Assembly: GCF_029360665.1 (NCBI RefSeq)
Contig: NZ_JARDUB010000006.1
Location: 186,001-250,000 of the forward strand
Direction: 5' to 3'
Length of the DNA stretch: 64,000 bases
From: Eudoraea chungangensis
Lineage (GTDB): Bacteria; Bacteroidota; Bacteroidia; Flavobacteriales; Flavobacteriaceae
Part shown: piece by piece, positions 45,559-54,366 of the stretch
Layout: each line of letters starts with the position of its first letter
Position numbering within the stretch: the first letter of the stretch is position 1
The notes under the pieces: generated by a model
What the model was told of the DNA's origin: nothing
Seen by the model: the letters and a program-made list of their open reading frames with translations, nothing else
Databases searched by the model: none
Program-made: the position numbers and the translations under genes

Positions 45559-47103
45559 CTAACGAGGTTCTAAAACTACAAATGGAATTATCATTTCTTC
45601 CAGAGAAACACCTCCATGCTGGTAGGTATTTCGATAATATCCTACATAATGATTATAATTGTTTGGATAAGCGAAAAATAGATCGTTTTTGGCAAAAATA
45701 AACGAACTGCTCATTGTGATACTAGGCAACTTAATCCTGGCGGGATCTTTAGATTCGAGCACTTCATTCTTAGTGTAGGTAAGACTTCTACCCGTCTTGT
45801 ACCTAAGATTAAGACTAGTCTCTTTATCACCAATTACTTTTGAAGGCTGTTTTACATTAATAGTGCCGTGGTCTGTTGTTATCAACAGTTTAAAACCTAA
45901 TGCCTGCGCCTGCTGGATTATTTCTAATAAGGGTGAATTTTTAAACCAACTCAAGGTAAGCGACCTATAGGCCTTGTCATTTGAGGCCAATTCTTTAATA
46001 ACCTCCATTTCCGTTTTCGAATGCGAAAGCATGTCAACAAAATTATAAACTAAAACGGTTAGATCGTTGTCTTTTTGCGACCTGAAATTTTGAGATAGAT
46101 GGCGCCCTTGTTTAAGACTACTAATCTTGTGGTATTCCCATTTTAGATCTAATCCTAAGCGTTTTAATTGTGCTCCGAGAAATTTATCTTCATAGAGGTT
46201 TTTGCCTCCTTCGTCGGTATCATTTTTCCACCATTCAGGATATTTTTTTTCCATATCTAAGGGGGTTAATCCTGAAAATATAGAGTTTCTGGCATATTGT
46301 GTCGCCGTTGGTAAAATACTAAAATAAGGAACCTCTTTGGTCTTTTTATAATATGGTGTTAATACCTCTTCAAAGGCTAACCATTGATCATATCTCAAAT
46401 TATCAATTACTAAGCACAAGGTTTTATTGTTCTTCAATTCTGGCCCAATTAGATTTTGGAAAAGGGTATGCGACATTACCGGGCCGTCGTCATTGCCAAA
46501 CCATTCAGGATAGTTTTTATCGATAAATTTTCCAAATTGATTATTGGCTTCAATCTTTTGAGATTCTAATATCTCAAACATTCCAGAGTCTTCAATTTCC
46601 TCTAATTGCAGTTCCCAGTATATTAGTTTTTTGTAAAGCTCGGCCCATTCTTCATAGGTGTTTACCATAGAAAGATCCATGGCTATCTTTCGAAATTCCT
46701 GTTGGTAATTCGCCGTTGTTTTTTCGGATACTAATCTGGAATGATCCAAATTCTTCTTTAGAGATAGCAGTATTTGATTTGGATTTACAGGCTTTATTAG
46801 GTAGTCTGCTATTTTAGAACCAATAGCTTCCTCCATTATAAACTCTTCTTCGCTCTTTGTAATCATCACCACTGGAAGTGAAGCATTTAACACCTTTAAT
46901 TCATTTAAGGTTTCCAGGCCGGAAATTCCGGGCATGTTTTCATCCAAAAAGACAATATCAAAACTTTTAGAGGCTATTTCAACTAAGGCATCTTGCCCAC
47001 TATTGCATGTGACTACTTCGTAATTCTTATTCTCAAGAAAAAGAATATGGGGTTTAAGAAGGTCAATCTCGTCATCTACCCAGAGGATTGTAAACTTGTT
47101 CAT
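45559..47103 (-). CDS. porX: PorX-type response regulator with PglZ/alkaline-phosphatase-like domain
   Basis: PorX is the response regulator that, with PorY and SigP, controls the type IX secretion system in Bacteroidota. The receiver domain has the acidic pair VDDE (D10, D11), the phosphorylated Asp54 in FLDENMPG, Thr82 in MITKSEEE and Lys104 in LIKPVNP. The C-terminal domain (about 200-514) is a PglZ or alkaline-phosphatase-like fold with LVIDNLRYDQW, NSIFSGLTP and TTDHGT, which holds metal-binding Asp and His residues; PorX has been reported to hydrolyse cyclic and linear oligonucleotides. The 514-aa length is normal. It is divergent from the HD-domain gene with almost no spacer. Confidence 0.95.
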   Translation of the reverse strand: MNKFTILWVDDEIDLLKPHILFLENKNYEVVTCNSGQDALVEIASKSFDIVFLDENMPGISGLETLNELKVLNASLPVVMITKSEEEFIMEEAIGSKIADYLIKPVNPNQILLSLKKNLDHSRLVSEKTTANYQQEFRKIAMDLSMVNTYEEWAELYKKLIYWELQLEEIEDSGMFEILESQKIEANNQFGKFIDKNYPEWFGNDDGPVMSHTLFQNLIGPELKNNKTLCLVIDNLRYDQWLAFEEVLTPYYKKTKEVPYFSILPTATQYARNSIFSGLTPLDMEKKYPEWWKNDTDEGGKNLYEDKFLGAQLKRLGLDLKWEYHKISSLKQGRHLSQNFRSQKDNDLTVLVYNFVDMLSHSKTEMEVIKELASNDKAYRSLTLSWFKNSPLLEIIQQAQALGFKLLITTDHGTINVKQPSKVIGDKETSLNLRYKTGRSLTYTKNEVLESKDPARIKLPSITMSSSFIFAKNDLFFAYPNNYNHYVGYYRNTYQHGGVSLEEMIIPFVVLEPR

Positions 47104-47122
47104 TTAGTCCTTATATTTACTG

Positions 47123-48370
47123 TTGAAAACACTAGCTATTTTGGCAAAAACAGGCAAGCTTAAAATATTCAACGATCCAATTTACGGATTTATTAGAATT
47201 CCAGACCCCCTAATATTTCAACTAATAGATAGTCCTTACTTCCAAAGGCTAAGAAGAATATCTCAAATGGGATTGTCGTATTTGGTATTTCCCGGCGCAC
47301 ATCACACTAGATTTCATCATGCCCTGGGAAGTATGCATTTAATGACTAAAGCGATTCAACTGCTTAAACACAAGGGAGTTGCCATTACTGAAGAAGAGAG
47401 TCAAGGACTTTTATTAGCAATTTTGTTACACGATATCGGTCATGGTCCTTTTTCTCATGCAATGGAAAACAGTTTAGTAGAAGGTACCTCTCATGAGCAT
47501 ATATCCCTTCACTTTATGGAATTACTAAATCTTAAGTTTAACGGAAGTTTAACTATCGCTATTGAAATTTTCAAGGGGACTTACAGGAAAAAATTTCTTA
47601 ACGAATTAGTAAGTAGCCAATTAGACATGGATAGATTAGACTATTTAAAAAGAGATAGTTTTTATACCGGAGTTGCTGAGGGTAATATTAACGCTGAGCG
47701 GCTCATCACCATGTTAAATGTGGTAGACGGACATTTGGTAGTTGAAGAGAAGGGTATTTATTCTGTAGAAAAGTTTTTAATGGCCAGAAGATTTATGTAC
47801 TGGCAAGTCTATTTGCATAAAACAGGCCTCGTTGCAGAGCAATTGTTAATTAATACCTTAAAAAGAGCAAAGGAATTGGTAAAATCCGGAAGTAATTTAA
47901 CCTGCAGTGATGCCTTAAACTTTTTTCTATCAAATGAAATTCATAGATCTAACTTCGATACTAATGTTTTAACCAAATTCTCTTCCTTAGATGATGTAGA
48001 CATTATGGGTGCCATAAAAGCATGGCAAGGACATTCTGATTATGTTCTGTCTAATTTGTCGCAACGAATCCTCAATAGAAGGTTATTAAAAATAAAACTC
48101 AAGGACCGACCTATGAAAGAGGATAAGTTTCACAAGTATTTTGAACGTTTTCAGACGGAAAAGGGTCTAAGTTCGGAAGAAACGCACTATTTTGTTTTTA
48201 AGGGTGAAATTGAAAACACTATCTATGATCATAAGAAAGAACATATACGAATCTTACACAAGAATGGTAAAGTTTCTGATATTGCCACCGCGTCAAACGA
48301 CTTAAACTTGTCTAGTCTTTCCAATAAAAATAAAAAGTACTATATGTGTTTTCCGCCGGAAGTACATTGA
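47123..48370 (+). CDS. HD-domain phosphohydrolase (dGTPase-like)
   Basis: The 415-aa protein has the HD metal motif: FPGAHHTRFHHALGSMHL, LAILLHDIGHGPFSHAMEN with the His-Asp pair, and the LVSSQLDMDRLDYLKRDSFYTG block that ends the HD site. This is the layout of HD-domain nucleotide phosphohydrolases related to dGTPase and SAMHD1. No ATG precedes the conserved N-terminus; TTG codons at 47123 and 47141 are the candidate starts, and the second (MAKTGKLKIFNDPIYGF) fits the family best. The gene is conserved next to porX in Flavobacteriaceae. It precedes lpxD, but a promoter box separates them. Confidence 0.9.
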   Translation: MKTLAILAKTGKLKIFNDPIYGFIRIPDPLIFQLIDSPYFQRLRRISQMGLSYLVFPGAHHTRFHHALGSMHLMTKAIQLLKHKGVAITEEESQGLLLAILLHDIGHGPFSHAMENSLVEGTSHEHISLHFMELLNLKFNGSLTIAIEIFKGTYRKKFLNELVSSQLDMDRLDYLKRDSFYTGVAEGNINAERLITMLNVVDGHLVVEEKGIYSVEKFLMARRFMYWQVYLHKTGLVAEQLLINTLKRAKELVKSGSNLTCSDALNFFLSNEIHRSNFDTNVLTKFSSLDDVDIMGAIKAWQGHSDYVLSNLSQRILNRRLLKIKLKDRPMKEDKFHKYFERFQTEKGLSSEETHYFVFKGEIENTIYDHKKEHIRILHKNGKVSDIATASNDLNLSSLSNKNKKYYMCFPPEVH

Positions 48371-48484
48371 GCAAAACTACATAATGACTGTTCCTGGTTT
48401 CTCACGATTTTGTTAATTCTGATAGATATTTCTATTGGGATTTGTTAATCTAACTTAGGATGATATCTGTTTGTTAAATTTTCT

Positions 48485-48492
48485 TACTTTTG
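48485..48492 (+). promoter_or_regulatory. TAnnTTTG -7 box before lpxD
   Basis: TACTTTTG fits the Bacteroidota -7 consensus TAnnTTTG exactly. No TTTG is seen at the usual distance upstream, so the -33 element is weak. A start near 48498 would leave a short leader before the TTG start codon. Confidence 0.5.
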
Positions 48493-48529
48493 TTACCATC
48501 CTAATTTTGGATTTAATTAATACTTGATT

Positions 48530-49552
48530 TTGGAATTTACCGCAAGTCAAATCGCAGGCATTTTAGAAGGTGAAGTAGAGGGTAACCCTGAAATAGCTGT
48601 GCATAAATTAGCAAAGATTGAAGAGGGGGAAAAAGGTTCTCTAACTTTCTTGGCCAACCCAAAATATACGTCATTTATTTACAGTACAGATGCCTCAATA
48701 ACGATAGTTAATAAAGACTTTATTCCTGAACAAGAACTGAAAACAACTCTTATAAAGGTAGACGATGCCTACAAATCGTTTTCTAAACTTTTAGAGTATT
48801 ACAATCAGGTAAAAAATAATAAAACAGGCCTGGAAAGTCCTATATATTTGTCGGACACTGCTGTATATGGCAAGGATTTTTATTTGGGAGCTTTCTCTTA
48901 TTTAGGTAACAATGTAAAGATTGGCAATAATGTAAAAGTTTATCCTAATGTTTACGTTGGGGATAATGTAATAATTGGGGACAATGTAATTGTTTTCGCG
49001 GGGGCTAAAATCTATTCCGAAACAATAATAGGAAATGGATGTGTTGTACATAGTGGTGCAATAATTGGGGCTGATGGTTTTGGTTTTACCCCAAATAAAG
49101 AAGGAGTTTATAGTAAGGTTCCACAAACAGGTAATGTTATATTGGAAGAGGACGTTGACGTAGGGGCTGGAACTACAATAGATAGGGCTACCCTGGGATC
49201 AACAATTCTGCGGAAAGGGGTGAAATTAGATAATCAAATTCAGATTGCTCATAATGTGGAAATTGGGGAACACACCGTAATTGCCGCGCAGACAGGAATC
49301 GCAGGATCTACAAAGATTGGAAAGTATTGCTTAATTGGAGGGCAGGTTGGTATTGCAGGTCATATTGTTATTGGCGATCGTGTACGCATACAGGCACAAT
49401 CGGGGATAGGTAGAAATATAAAAGATGATGAAGTCTTACAGGGATCTCCTGCCTTTGCTTATAGCGATTACAATAGATCGTATGTGCATTTTAAGAATTT
49501 GCCAAGACTAGTGAACAGACTTAATGATATTGAAAAACAAAGTGATCAATAA
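48530..49552 (+). CDS. lpxD: UDP-3-O-acylglucosamine N-acyltransferase LpxD
   Basis: LpxD adds the second, N-linked 3-hydroxyacyl chain to UDP-glucosamine in lipid A synthesis. The N-terminal domain reads MEFTASQIAGILEGEVEGNP; the rest is a left-handed parallel beta helix built of hexapeptide repeats such as IGDNV, IGNGC and IGEHT. The catalytic His lies in QIAHNVEIG. The start is a TTG at 48530; another TTG at 48524 adds two residues. The stop TAA is immediately followed by the lpxC-fabZ ATG. It leads a run of lipid A genes. Confidence 0.95.
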   Translation: MEFTASQIAGILEGEVEGNPEIAVHKLAKIEEGEKGSLTFLANPKYTSFIYSTDASITIVNKDFIPEQELKTTLIKVDDAYKSFSKLLEYYNQVKNNKTGLESPIYLSDTAVYGKDFYLGAFSYLGNNVKIGNNVKVYPNVYVGDNVIIGDNVIVFAGAKIYSETIIGNGCVVHSGAIIGADGFGFTPNKEGVYSKVPQTGNVILEEDVDVGAGTTIDRATLGSTILRKGVKLDNQIQIAHNVEIGEHTVIAAQTGIAGSTKIGKYCLIGGQVGIAGHIVIGDRVRIQAQSGIGRNIKDDEVLQGSPAFAYSDYNRSYVHFKNLPRLVNRLNDIEKQSDQ

Positions 49553-50956
49553 ATGACCATGGGAAAACAACGGACAATAGCAGAAGAAATTACCCTTAAG
49601 GGAGTTGGACTTCATACGGGGCAAAATGTTACGATGAAGTTTGTGCCTGCCGAAGTTAATCAGGGGTATGCCTTTAAAAGAGTGGATTTGGAAGGAGAAC
49701 CCATTATTGAAGCAGATGCAAATTACGTAGTGAATACTCAGAGAGGGACCAATTTAGAAAAACGTGGCGTAAAAATTCAGACTTCAGAACATGTATTGGC
49801 GGCCTTGGTGGGAATGGAAATTGATAATGTGCTTATCGAATTAGATGCCCCGGAACCACCAATAATGGATGGTTCTTCCAAATTTTTTGTGGAAGCTATT
49901 GAAAAAGCGGGAATTGTGGAACAAGAAGCGGACCGAGATGAGTATATAGTAAAGGATGTAATTACCTACAAAGATGAAAATACGGGAAGCGATATTACGC
50001 TTATCCCTTCCGATGAGTACAAAATTACGACCATGGTAGATTTTGGCACTAAGATATTAGGTACTCAAAATGCTACTCTTGAGACTATATCGGATTTTAA
50101 GTCGGAAATAGCGGAAGCAAGAACTTTTAGTTTCTTACACGAATTAGAGATGCTATTAGAAAACGGACTTATTAAAGGAGGAGATTTAAACAATGCCATT
50201 GTTTATGTAGATAAAGAGATTTCACCCTCTACTATGAAAAAGCTAGAAAAGGCTTTTAAAAAAGAAAAACTAAGGGTTAAACCGAATGGGATCTTAGACA
50301 ATCTAACCCTGCATCAGCCTAATGAAGCAGCCAGGCATAAGCTATTAGATGTTATTGGAGATTTGGCTTTAGCAGGAACAAGAATAAGAGGCAAGGTAAT
50401 CGCCAATAAGCCCGGACATTATGTAAATACCCAATTTGCAAAAAAATTGTCCAAAATAATTAAGTTAGAAAGGCGAAATAAAGTGCCAAAATTTGATCTT
50501 AATAAGCCGCCATTAATGGATGTAACCCAAATTATGGGCATGTTACCTCATAGGCCGCCATTTTTATTGGTAGACAAGATTATGGAACTCTCTGATAAGC
50601 ATGTGGTTGGCGTTAAGAACGTAACAATGAACGAGCCTTTTTTCGTAGGGCATTTTCCTGGAGCACCAGTAATGCCTGGTGTCTTGCAAGTGGAAGCCAT
50701 GGCGCAAACGGGAGGTATCCTTGTACTGAATACCGTACCAGATCCAGAAAATTATCTTACGTTTTTTATGAAAATAGATAAGGTAAAGTTTAAGCAGCAA
50801 GTTGTTCCAGGAGATACCTTAATCTTTAAATGTGATTTAATTTCTCCCATTAGAAGGGGAATATGCCATATGCAGGCTTATGCCTACGCTAATGGTAAAT
50901 TAGTATCTGAAGCAGAATTAATGGCTCAGATTGTAAAAACAAAACAAGAGGAATAA
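49553..50956 (+). CDS. lpxC: Bifunctional LpxC deacetylase / FabZ dehydratase
   Basis: A natural fusion of 467 aa. The LpxC part (about 1-300) removes acetate from UDP-3-O-acyl-GlcNAc, the committed lipid A step; zinc residues lie in TSEHVLAALVG and HQPNEAARHKLLDVIGD. The FabZ part (about 320-467) dehydrates 3-hydroxyacyl-ACP in fatty acid elongation, with LPHRPPFLLVDKI and GHFPGAPVMPGVLQVEAMAQ holding the catalytic His and Glu. The fusion is known for Bacteroidota and links the two branches that compete for hydroxyacyl-ACP. The start follows lpxD directly. Confidence 0.97.
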   Translation: MTMGKQRTIAEEITLKGVGLHTGQNVTMKFVPAEVNQGYAFKRVDLEGEPIIEADANYVVNTQRGTNLEKRGVKIQTSEHVLAALVGMEIDNVLIELDAPEPPIMDGSSKFFVEAIEKAGIVEQEADRDEYIVKDVITYKDENTGSDITLIPSDEYKITTMVDFGTKILGTQNATLETISDFKSEIAEARTFSFLHELEMLLENGLIKGGDLNNAIVYVDKEISPSTMKKLEKAFKKEKLRVKPNGILDNLTLHQPNEAARHKLLDVIGDLALAGTRIRGKVIANKPGHYVNTQFAKKLSKIIKLERRNKVPKFDLNKPPLMDVTQIMGMLPHRPPFLLVDKIMELSDKHVVGVKNVTMNEPFFVGHFPGAPVMPGVLQVEAMAQTGGILVLNTVPDPENYLTFFMKIDKVKFKQQVVPGDTLIFKCDLISPIRRGICHMQAYAYANGKLVSEAELMAQIVKTKQEE

Positions 50957-50957
50957 T

Positions 50958-51743
50958 ATGAATCAACCCTTGGCTTATGTACACCCTGGCGCCAAAATAG
51001 CCAAAAATGTTGTAATCGAACCTTTTACAACTATACACAATAATGTTCGCATTGGAGATGGTACTTGGATAGGCTCTAACGTAACTATAATGGAAGGAGC
51101 CCGAATAGGTAAAAATTGTAATATTTTCCCAGGAGCTGTAATTTCTGCCCCTCCACAAGACTTAAAGTACAACGGAGAAGAGACTACAGTAGTTATAGGT
51201 AACAATACCACAATTAGAGAATGTGCTACTATTCATAAAGGTACTTCAGACCGAATGAAAACCGTAATTGGCAAGAATTGTCTAATTATGGCTTATTGCC
51301 ATATAGCACATGATTGCTTAGTTGGTAACAACTGTATCTTTTCTAATAATTCTACTTTAGCGGGTCATGTCACTATTGGCGATAATGTAATATTGGCTGG
51401 CTTAGTAGCGGTACACCAGTTTGTTTCCATCGGTAACCATGCCTTTGTAACGGGTGGCTCCTTGGTTAGAAAAGACGTTCCGCCTTATGTAAAAGGGGCA
51501 AGGGAGCCTATGTCTTATGTAGGTATTAATTCGGTTGGTCTGAGAAGACGAGGATTTAATTCAGAAAAGATTAGGGAGATTCAAAATATTTATAGAATAC
51601 TATATCAAAGAAATTATAACAATACGCAGGCCGTTCAAATTATAGAAGCGGAGATGGAGGCAACCCCAGAGCGTGACGAGATTTTACAATTTATACGCGA
51701 TTCCCAAAGAGGAATAATGAAAGGATATTTTAGCACCAATTAA
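50958..51743 (+). CDS. lpxA: Acyl-ACP:UDP-GlcNAc O-acyltransferase LpxA
   Basis: LpxA catalyses the first lipid A step, acylation of UDP-GlcNAc at O3. The 261-aa protein is a left-handed beta helix with repeats such as IAKNVVIEPF, IGDGTWIGSN and IGDNVILA. HKGTSDRMKTVIGKN and YCHIAHDCLVGNN carry the active-site His. It ends with the usual helical domain (VGLRRRGFNSEKIREIQNIY). It starts one base after the lpxC-fabZ stop, so translation is probably coupled. Confidence 0.97.
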   Translation: MNQPLAYVHPGAKIAKNVVIEPFTTIHNNVRIGDGTWIGSNVTIMEGARIGKNCNIFPGAVISAPPQDLKYNGEETTVVIGNNTTIRECATIHKGTSDRMKTVIGKNCLIMAYCHIAHDCLVGNNCIFSNNSTLAGHVTIGDNVILAGLVAVHQFVSIGNHAFVTGGSLVRKDVPPYVKGAREPMSYVGINSVGLRRRGFNSEKIREIQNIYRILYQRNYNNTQAVQIIEAEMEATPERDEILQFIRDSQRGIMKGYFSTN

Positions 51744-51751
51744 ATCAATTT

Positions 51752-52318
51752 ATGGCAAGTACTTCGGATATTAGAAAAGGTTTATGTATTAAATACAACA
51801 ACGATATTTATAAAATTGTAGAGTTTTTGCATGTGAAACCAGGGAAAGGCCCTGCATTCGTTAGGACAAAACTCAAAAGCTTGACCAATGGAAAAGTACT
51901 GGATAACACTTTTTCAGCCGGACATAAAATTGAAGATGTAAGAATAGAAACTAGATCTTATCAATTTCTATATGCAGACGGAGAGACCTATCATTTTATG
52001 AATACAGACGACTATAACCAAATTTCATTGCAGGAAAGTGCATTGGATACTCCTGGTTTGTTAAAAGAGGGGGAAGTAGTAACTATAGTCTTTAATACGG
52101 AAGACAGTATGCCGCTTTCAGTAGATATGCCCGCTAGTGTAATATTAGAAGTTACGCACACAGAGCCTGGAGTTAAAGGCAACACAGCAACAAATGCAAC
52201 GAAGCCCGCAGTGGTTGAAACCGGGGCAAAAGTTAACGTTCCATTATTTATCAATGAGGGGGACAGAATTAAGGTAGACACTGAAAAAGGTGTATATATG
52301 GAAAGAGCTAAGGAATAA
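51752..52318 (+). CDS. efp: Elongation factor P
   Basis: EF-P helps ribosomes through polyproline stretches. The 188-aa protein has the three beta-barrel layout; the acceptor loop is KPGKGPAFVRTKLKSL with the Lys at the tip, and the C-terminal SVILEVTHTEPGVKG and GDRIKVDTEKGVYMERA are diagnostic. The gene sits 8 bp after lpxA, inside the lipid A run, which is a typical Bacteroidota arrangement. No modification gene for the Lys (EpmA or EarP) is in the window. Confidence 0.97.
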   Translation: MASTSDIRKGLCIKYNNDIYKIVEFLHVKPGKGPAFVRTKLKSLTNGKVLDNTFSAGHKIEDVRIETRSYQFLYADGETYHFMNTDDYNQISLQESALDTPGLLKEGEVVTIVFNTEDSMPLSVDMPASVILEVTHTEPGVKGNTATNATKPAVVETGAKVNVPLFINEGDRIKVDTEKGVYMERAKE

Positions 52319-52372
52319 AACTTTTGCGCCCGTTATAAAATATCCTTGTAAATACGTCAGTCTTTATCACAA

Positions 52373-53308
52373 ATGAAATTTTCAACACCACATACGCTTC
52401 TCGAAATATCACAAATTATTAAGGCTTCCTATGTTGGAGATAGTGATTTTCAAGTCCTAGGTATGAATGAGATTCATGTAGTTGAAAAAGGGGATATAGT
52501 ATTTGTAGATCACCCTAAATACTACGACAAAGCATTGGAATCAAAGGCATCTGTAGTTTTAATAAACAAAGATGTGCCTTGCCCTGAAGGAAAGGCTTTA
52601 CTTATTTCGGAAGATCCCTTTCGAGATTTTAACGTATTGACTCAGCATTTTAACCCTTTTAAGGAAGCTTCAAAATCTATAGCTGACACCGCCGTTATTG
52701 GCGCATCCACAATTATACAACCAAATGTCTTTATTGGTAATAATGTGAAGATTGGTGAGCATTGTATAATTCATCCCAACGTTACCATTTATGATAACTG
52801 TATAATTGGAGACTTTGTTACCATTCACTCAGGATCTGTTCTGGGAGGTGATGCGTTTTATTATAAAAATAGGCCAATTGGTTATGACAAGCTCATTTCT
52901 GGAGGAAGAGTTGTAATTAAGGACCATGTAGATATTGGGGCAGCTTGTACTATTGATAGGGGAGTTACTGGCGATACTACTATTGGAGAAGGGAGTAAAT
53001 TAGATAACCAAATACAAGTTGGCCACGACACAATAATTGGTAAAAAATGTCTTATTGCATCACAAACCGGAATAGCTGGCTGTGTTGTGATAGAAGATGA
53101 AGTAACGATTTGGGGGCAAGTGGGAATTATTAGTGGTATTACCATTGGAAAAGGAGCTGTAATATATGCTCAGGCCGGTATAGGGAAATCTTTAAAAGGA
53201 GGTAAAACCTATTTGGGTAGTCCAGCCGGTGAAGCAAGGGATAAGTTTAAAGAAATGGCTAGTATGCGCTATATTCCTACCTTAATAAAACAATTAAAAC
53301 GAGAATAA
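52373..53308 (+). CDS. LpxD-like N-acyltransferase, second copy
   Basis: A 311-aa homologue of LpxD with the N-terminal [19 protein letters not shown] domain and hexapeptide repeats [20 protein letters not shown] and [10 protein letters not shown]. The position of the catalytic His matches QVGHDTIIG. The family name UDP-3-O-(3-hydroxymyristoyl)glucosamine N-acyltransferase is often given, but the substrate may differ from that of the main LpxD. It could make a variant lipid A acyl pattern or act on another sugar nucleotide. It is 54 bp after efp and separated from sucD by a promoter. Confidence 0.9.
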   Translation: MKFSTPHTLLEISQIIKASYVGDSDFQVLGMNEIHVVEKGDIVFVDHPKYYDKALESKASVVLINKDVPCPEGKALLISEDPFRDFNVLTQHFNPFKEASKSIADTAVIGASTIIQPNVFIGNNVKIGEHCIIHPNVTIYDNCIIGDFVTIHSGSVLGGDAFYYKNRPIGYDKLISGGRVVIKDHVDIGAACTIDRGVTGDTTIGEGSKLDNQIQVGHDTIIGKKCLIASQTGIAGCVVIEDEVTIWGQVGIISGITIGKGAVIYAQAGIGKSLKGGKTYLGSPAGEARDKFKEMASMRYIPTLIKQLKRE

Positions 53309-53320
53309 CATAAAAACTAC

Positions 53321-53351
53321 TTTAATTATTCTTTTCAATCCTATATTTTTG
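53321..53351 (+). promoter_or_regulatory. Promoter of sucD
   Basis: TTTA at 53321-53324, 19 bp spacing and TATTTTTG at 53344-53351 closely fit the Bacteroidota consensus TTTG-N19-TAnnTTTG. The transcription start would be near 53357, 16 nt before the sucD ATG. Confidence 0.6.
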
Positions 53352-53372
53352 TGCACTTAAAACAAATAAAGA

Positions 53373-54245
53373 ATGAGCGTTCTAGTAAATAAAGATTCCA
53401 AGGTTATTGTTCAAGGCTTCACTGGAAGTGAAGGTACCTTCCACTCGGAGCAAATGATCGAATATGGTACTAATATAGTAGGAGGTGTTACACCCGGTAA
53501 AGGTGGTCAAGAGCATCTTGGGAAGCCCGTGTTTAATACTGTAATCGATGCCGTTTTGCAGGTAGGTGCCGATACAACCATAATTTTTGTACCGCCGGCA
53601 TTTGCTGCAGACGCTATTATGGAAGCTGCCGAAGCTGGTATTAAGGTTATCATTACTATTACAGAGGGTATTCCTGTAGCGGATATGGTGAAAGCAAACA
53701 ACTATATAAAAGAAAGAAATTGTACCTTAATTGGGCCTAACTGTCCTGGTGTTATTACTCCAGGAGAAGCAAAAGTTGGTATAATGCCTGGTTTTGTTTT
53801 TAAGAAAGGTAATATTGGAATCGTTTCCAAATCGGGAACACTAACCTATGAAGCAGCCGATCAGGTAGTGCGTCAGGGACTTGGAATTACAACTGCCATT
53901 GGAATCGGAGGAGATCCAATTATTGGGACCACCACGAAACAAGCCATTCAAATGTTAATCGAAGACAAAGAAACAGACTGCGTGGTTATGATAGGCGAAA
54001 TTGGAGGTCAGTTAGAACCTGATGCGGCTAAATGGTACAAGGAAAGTGGAAGTTCAAAACCTATCATTGGCTTTATCGCCGGAGAAACGGCACCGGCGGG
54101 AAGAACCATGGGTCATGCAGGAGCTATAGTTGGTGGTGCCGATGATACGGCACAAGCAAAAAAACGAATTATGAGAGAATCCGGAATACATGTCGTAGAT
54201 TCTCCTGCAGAAATAGGAAGCAAAGTGAAGGAAGTAATGGGTTAA
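53373..54245 (+). CDS. sucD: Succinyl-CoA synthetase alpha subunit
   Basis: SucD with SucC makes ATP or GTP from succinyl-CoA in the TCA cycle. The 290-aa protein has the CoA-binding Rossmann domain (VIVQGFTGSEGTFHSEQMI), VGGVTPGKGG, and GPNCPGVITPGEAKVGIMPG. The active-site phosphohistidine is in GRTMGHAGAIVGG. The ordinary length and full set of motifs leave little doubt. sucC is not in the window, which is normal for this phylum. It has its own promoter and terminator. Confidence 0.97.
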   Translation: MSVLVNKDSKVIVQGFTGSEGTFHSEQMIEYGTNIVGGVTPGKGGQEHLGKPVFNTVIDAVLQVGADTTIIFVPPAFAADAIMEAAEAGIKVIITITEGIPVADMVKANNYIKERNCTLIGPNCPGVITPGEAKVGIMPGFVFKKGNIGIVSKSGTLTYEAADQVVRQGLGITTAIGIGGDPIIGTTTKQAIQMLIEDKETDCVVMIGEIGGQLEPDAAKWYKESGSSKPIIGFIAGETAPAGRTMGHAGAIVGGADDTAQAKKRIMRESGIHVVDSPAEIGSKVKEVMG

Positions 54246-54282
54246 ATCCCCTATAAATTTAAATAACAAACCTTGTGTTTTT

Positions 54283-54308
54283 AATCCCGAGCTATTCGGG
54301 ATTTTTTT
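54283..54308 (+). terminator. sucD terminator
   Basis: An 8-bp stem, AATCCCGA (54283-54290) and TCGGGATT (54296-54303), with loop GCTAT and a T tract to 54308. It lies 38 bp after the sucD stop. Confidence 0.88.
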
Positions 54309-54338
54309 TAGGTTAATTTCAAACAAAACTTATCTTTG
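54307..54338 (+). promoter_or_regulatory. Promoter of fabG
   Basis: TATCTTTG at 54331-54338 fits the -7 consensus, with TTTA at 54307-54310 and 20 bp spacing as the -33 element. It begins inside the T tract of the sucD terminator. Confidence 0.5.
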
Positions 54339-54366
54339 AATAATATCCATTAAAAATTAGGGAATT

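Noticed and set aside
45393-45701. 102-codon plus-strand ORF across the start of the sulfotransferase and the end of porX
   Set aside because: It lies antisense over the conserved end of porX, has no family pattern and is explained as a shadow.
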